A DNA stretch of 63,461 nt from an uncultured Verrucomicrobia subdivision 3 bacterium (GTDB lineage Bacteria > Verrucomicrobiota > Verrucomicrobiia > Limisphaerales > UBA11358), in contig CAIQWB010000023.1 of assembly GCA_903875465.1 (NCBI GenBank), positions 1 through 63,461 on the forward strand. Reading direction: 5' to 3'. The translations under genes and the position numbers were made by a program. This document shows positions 60,800 through 63,461 of the stretch, in pieces; within the stretch, counting starts at the first letter, position 1, and each line of letters opens with the position of its first letter. The notes below the pieces were generated by a model, which saw only the letters and a list, made by a program, of their open reading frames with translations, searched no databases and was not told where the DNA came from.

Positions 60800-62152
60800 A
60801 TGCCCAGCGTTTACATCAAAACTTACGGTTGTCAAATGAACGAGCGCGACAGCGAAGCCGTCGCCGCCCAACTCGTCAACAAAGGCTACACCCTGGCCCC
60901 GTCCGAAACCATGGCGGATGTCATCCTGCTGAACACCTGCAGTGTGCGCGACTTTGCCGAGCAGAAGGCGATCGGCAAAATGCAAAATATTGCCGCCGAA
61001 ACCCGCCGCGCCCGCCCCGGCGTGGTCCTGGGGTTCATGGGCTGCATGGCCCAGAGCCGCGGTCGTGAATTGATCGACCAGCTCCCCGATGTGGACCTCG
61101 TGCTGGGCACCCAAAAATTTCATCGCGCCGGCGATTACCTGGATGAAATCCTCGCCGGCCGCCGCAAGCAGATCGTCGACGTGGCCGAGGAGTCCGGCAG
61201 CGAAGCCACCATTCGCGAACACCTGCTCAACGGCAGCGCCAAAAAATCGGTCAGCGCCTTTGTCAGTATCATGCAGGGCTGCAACCAGTACTGCACCTTT
61301 TGCATTGTCCCCTACACCCGCGGCGAGGAACGCAGCCGGACCATTCCCGACATCGTCGCGGAATGCCGGCAACTGGTCGCCGAGGGGGTCCGGGAAATCA
61401 CTCTGCTCGGCCAGATCGTCAATAGCTTCGCCAAACGCGAAATCCCCGTGCGCGACGGCCTTTCCGCCTTTGTCCAACTGCTCGAAGCCGTGCATGCCAT
61501 TGATGGCCTGGAGCGCATTCGGTTCACCTCGCCCCATCCCAAAGGTTACGGCGATGACCTCATTGCCGCCTATGCCCGCCTGCCCAAGCTCTGCGAAAGC
61601 GCCCACCTCCCCCTCCAGAGCGGCAGCGACCGCATTTTAAAACTGATGCACCGTGGCTACACCCGCGAACGGTTTGCCACCATCATCCAGAAATTGCGCG
61701 CCGCCCGGCCCAATATGGGCATCACCACCGACATCATCGTCGGTTTTCCCGGCGAGACCGATGAGGATTTTGCGCAAACCCTCGATCTTTGCCGCGAAGT
61801 GCGCTTCGACAACGCCTACATCTTCAAGTATTCCGAGCGCCGGGATACTCCGGCTGCCGCCATGCCCGACCAGGTGCCCCAAGCAGTCCGTGAGCACCGG
61901 AATGCCGCCCTGTTGGAACTCATCAACGGTATTGGCCGCGAAAAATACGACACCTATATCGGCCAAACCGTGCAAATCCTCGTCGAAGGCCCCAGCAAAA
62001 AGAACGCCGCCCGCCTGACCGGCCGCACCCGCTGCAATAAAATTGTTTTGTTCGAGGGTGCTGACCGCCATTTGGGCCAGCTCATGGATTTGAAGATTAC
62101 CCGCACCGGATCCTTCACCCTCTACGGCGATCCCGCGATCGTTAATCTCTAA
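60800..62152 (+). CDS. miaB: tRNA 2-methylthio-N6-isopentenyladenosine synthase
   Basis: 450 residues from ATG 60800, the start that gives the standard MPSVYIKTYGCQMN. It is a radical-SAM enzyme that methylthiolates i6A37 of tRNA. First [4Fe-4S] cluster cysteines: C11, C47, C82. Radical-SAM motif: C161-NQY-C165-TF-C168. GEERSRTIPDIVAE and SAHLPLQSGSDRILKLMHRGYT follow, and a TRAM domain ends the protein (LVEGPSKKNAARLTGRTRCNKIVLF). All expected elements are present. Confidence 0.96.
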   Translation: MPSVYIKTYGCQMNERDSEAVAAQLVNKGYTLAPSETMADVILLNTCSVRDFAEQKAIGKMQNIAAETRRARPGVVLGFMGCMAQSRGRELIDQLPDVDLVLGTQKFHRAGDYLDEILAGRRKQIVDVAEESGSEATIREHLLNGSAKKSVSAFVSIMQGCNQYCTFCIVPYTRGEERSRTIPDIVAECRQLVAEGVREITLLGQIVNSFAKREIPVRDGLSAFVQLLEAVHAIDGLERIRFTSPHPKGYGDDLIAAYARLPKLCESAHLPLQSGSDRILKLMHRGYTRERFATIIQKLRAARPNMGITTDIIVGFPGETDEDFAQTLDLCREVRFDNAYIFKYSERRDTPAAAMPDQVPQAVREHRNAALLELINGIGREKYDTYIGQTVQILVEGPSKKNAARLTGRTRCNKIVLFEGADRHLGQLMDLKITRTGSFTLYGDPAIVNL

Positions 62153-62157
62153 ACGTT

Positions 62158-62197
62158 AAAAAGGGCACCGCCCGGCTCTTCGACCGAAGCAGTGCCC
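62158..62197 (-). terminator. terminator between convergent miaB and secreted-protein gene
   Basis: Hairpin closed by GGGCAC (62163-62168) and GTGCCC (62192-62197) with an inner CTTC/GAAG stem. On the minus strand it is followed by five Ts (As at 62158-62162), so it best serves the minus-strand gene. On the plus strand the trailing AATTTAAT is weaker. Confidence 0.6.
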
Positions 62198-62266
62198 AAT
62201 TTAATCCCCCGTCCCACCCCAAAGTTGTTTGCCCGCACCTCGAAATATTTCGGATTTCGGGGTTAG

Positions 62267-62941
62267 TCAGGGCATTTGCTTGACCCGGTAAAATTTACGG
62301 GGAAAAGCTGCCGTGGCGTTCGTATCTGCCGTGATAACCGTGGTTCCCGTTGCCACCACCACCGGCCCCAAATCCACCCAATTCGTGGTGGCCAGATTAG
62401 TATTGAACTGCAATTGGTAGGCTTGATTGGCGGTGGCACTCCAGCTCAGGTTCAAAGTGTCACCAGACTTCACCACGGTTTGAAACACCGGCGGCAGCAC
62501 CACCGCTCCGGGCGTGGAGCGCACATAAGCATAGCCGCCTCCCACAAACCATTCCGTGAAGGTAATATCAATGTAAATATCATCCGTAATCAAATGCAGC
62601 ACTGCGTTTACCCCCACCGTGCCTGGCGGACCGCCATTAATGTTTTTCGACCACGTATTCCAATCCGTGTAAGCCAGGGTCGCGTAATCCGCCGTCGTCC
62701 CGGTGGCCCATTCGGTATCAGCCGGGCTGAAAAAATGAGCGAATCCCGACTCCATTTTACTATTGTAAAGCCCTTGTCGGCTGTCCCGTGCCAGCCAGAA
62801 GCGGGCCGTGATTTTATCCGGCTGGACAGCCGAACTCACTGCCAGTCCTGGCCCAGTCCAAACCGTGGCGGCCAGGGAGAACCCGGGCCATGCCACCAAC
62901 ACCAGCCCAACTCCCAATAATAGTTTATGGACTTTTTTCAT
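62267..62941 (-). CDS. small secreted protein with recurring C-terminal FYR module
   Basis: 224 residues with signal peptide MKKVHKLLLGVGLVLV...SLAA. The N-terminal part (about 25-150) is beta-rich with no family I recognise (AVSSAVQPDKITARFWLARD; LHLITDDIYIDITFTEWFVG). The last 75 residues form the window's shared module: AYQLQFNTNLATTNW and end KFYRVKQMP. Function unknown. The module suggests the same surface fate as the S53, PL4 and cytochrome-fusion proteins. A small ORF may precede it on the same strand. Confidence 0.8.
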   Translation of the reverse strand: MKKVHKLLLGVGLVLVAWPGFSLAATVWTGPGLAVSSAVQPDKITARFWLARDSRQGLYNSKMESGFAHFFSPADTEWATGTTADYATLAYTDWNTWSKNINGGPPGTVGVNAVLHLITDDIYIDITFTEWFVGGGYAYVRSTPGAVVLPPVFQTVVKSGDTLNLSWSATANQAYQLQFNTNLATTNWVDLGPVVVATGTTVITADTNATAAFPRKFYRVKQMP

Positions 62942-62989
62942 GAGTTATTTTCAATTTCTCTATCGGGGAGGTTTACCCCTCAGAAACTT

Positions 62990-63160
62990 TCAAGCGCCGG
63001 GCCGGGGAAAATTAATGGGCCCAATCTGGGCACTGGCCCGGACTGCCGGTCCCTCCAAATGCAGGATGGGAACCTCCCCCCCTAACTGCACGGGCACCTC
63101 AAATTCGTGTAACTCATAGTGGCTCAAATAAATACGAGTTTCCGATTGTTCGGCTTTCAT
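62990..63160 (-). CDS. possible small protein (56 codons), unknown
   Basis: From ATG 63160 (GTG 63193 in frame). The peptide begins MKAEQSETRIYLSHYELHEF and ends INFPRPGA. Its mixed, balanced composition looks more protein-like than most chance frames here. It lies 48 bases upstream of the secreted-protein gene on the same strand. No family recognised. It may be a remnant. Confidence 0.3.
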   Translation of the reverse strand: MKAEQSETRIYLSHYELHEFEVPVQLGGEVPILHLEGPAVRASAQIGPINFPRPGA

Positions 63161-63250
63161 TTTAACGAGCTTGTCAGATTTTGCTTTCACCACTTGTAAG
63201 AGACCGCACCTTCAATTTGGTTCCCACAATTTTACATGCCGGGAATTGTT

Positions 63251-63323
63251 TTTAGCCCGAACTCCGAAAGTAAAATGGCTGGGATGCGTCAAGATGTTGG
63301 AGCCGAAACACTTTGGAAAAATC
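63251..63323. mobile_element. MITE-like element, copy B (left arm only)
   Basis: 73 bases that match 19502-19574 at 68 positions without gaps, including CCCGAACTCCGAAA and CTTTGGAAAAATC. The inverted right arm found in copy A is not present within the following 138 bases, so this is a solo arm or a truncated copy. Confidence 0.7.
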
Positions 63324-63392
63324 TTAGGGTTCCTCGCTGTTTTCGGTGGCCTGCCAATCGCGCTGACCATTTGAGTGGTTGGGGAATTGCTG

Positions 63393-63461
63393 CCTCAATC
63401 CCAACGGGATTGCGCCCGCCAGCCCAAGGTTGCGCGGCACGAGCTACCTTGGGTATTCCCC
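63393..63461. repeat. double-hairpin intergenic repeat, cut by window edge
   Basis: First hairpin CAATCCC-AAC-GGGATTG, perfect 7-bp stem. About 11 bases later CCCAAGG pairs with CCTTGGG across a 17-base loop. This two-palindrome plan is like intergenic repeats I recall from planctomycete and verrucomicrobial genomes. The end of the unit lies beyond the window. Confidence 0.5.

Larger units (their letters stand above)
63161..63461. other. right-edge region with repeats, no gene assigned
   Basis: Holds copy B of the inverted-repeat element arm (63251-63323) and a double-hairpin repeat from 63393 to the window end. The rest shows no coding frame I can support. Confidence 0.4.

Noticed and set aside
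62240-62262. CGAAATATTTCGGATTTCGGGGTT as another copy of the inverted-repeat element
   Set aside because: Only about 18 bases loosely resemble the right arm. The rest does not align, so similarity is not convincing.
1-63461. CRISPR array, prophage or integrated plasmid
   Set aside because: No spaced direct-repeat series, phage structural genes, integrase or replication genes are visible. The only repeats are the two element copies and short hairpins.

Overview
The window looks like a chromosomal segment of a Verrucomicrobiota bacterium, most likely Limisphaerales/Pedosphaera-like. This is inferred from lipid A genes, very large secreted proteins built from immunoglobulin-like, LamG, PA14 and chitobiase-type modules, many plant-polysaccharide hydrolases scattered among housekeeping genes, and weak Shine-Dalgarno sites. 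I ran no homology search. Family calls come from motifs read in the translations.

Layout. 1-5386 (minus): a surface-glycan block with a SAM methyltransferase, three glycosyltransferases and a lipid-linked glycan flippase. 5843-10918: an S53 (sedolisin/kumamolisin) peptidase with two LamG and six Ig-like modules. 11142-12717: a sugar-nucleotide epimerase and a GNAT acetyltransferase, then tRNA-Leu(CAG) with its own terminator. 13028-19452 (minus): GH106, GH97 and a polyprenyl-phosphate type glycosyltransferase. 19453-20220: a decayed stretch with a 172-bp inverted-repeat element. 20221-31612 (plus): glutaredoxin, panC, nadB, purM, GH35, PL4, purD. 31609-34858 (minus): a tiny ORF, glgC, hflX and a VF530/DUF2132 gene. 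35160-38375 (plus): lpxK, an LpxL-type acyltransferase and a heptosyltransferase. 38407-45966 (minus): a roughly 2519-residue protein joining LamG/Ig modules, a beta-propeller, PA14 and a diheme cytochrome. 46434-53851: ChaA-type antiporter, SDR oxidoreductase, GH120, serine hydrolase, cysE, GNAT. 53876-55731: a leucine attenuator followed by leuA. 55792-62941: DUF1573-cytochrome fusion, typA, a PAS/SpoIIE phosphatase with a coupled 42-codon ORF, miaB and a small secreted protein. The right edge carries a second copy of one arm of the repeat element and a double-hairpin repeat.

How the genes fit together. GH106, GH97, GH35, PL4 and GH120 form a dispersed toolkit that fits pectin side chains (rhamnogalacturonan I, galactans) and xylan, with no SusC/SusD pair in view. 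The glycan block and the lpxK-lpxL-waaF run build the envelope. Four secreted proteins (S53, PL4, the giant cytochrome fusion and a 224-residue protein) end in the same type of roughly 70-residue module, with a (Y/V)xLQxxTNL...W core and an FYR-type motif at the extreme C-terminus. This is a candidate sorting or surface-attachment domain. The best regulatory find is a complete transcription attenuator upstream of leuA.
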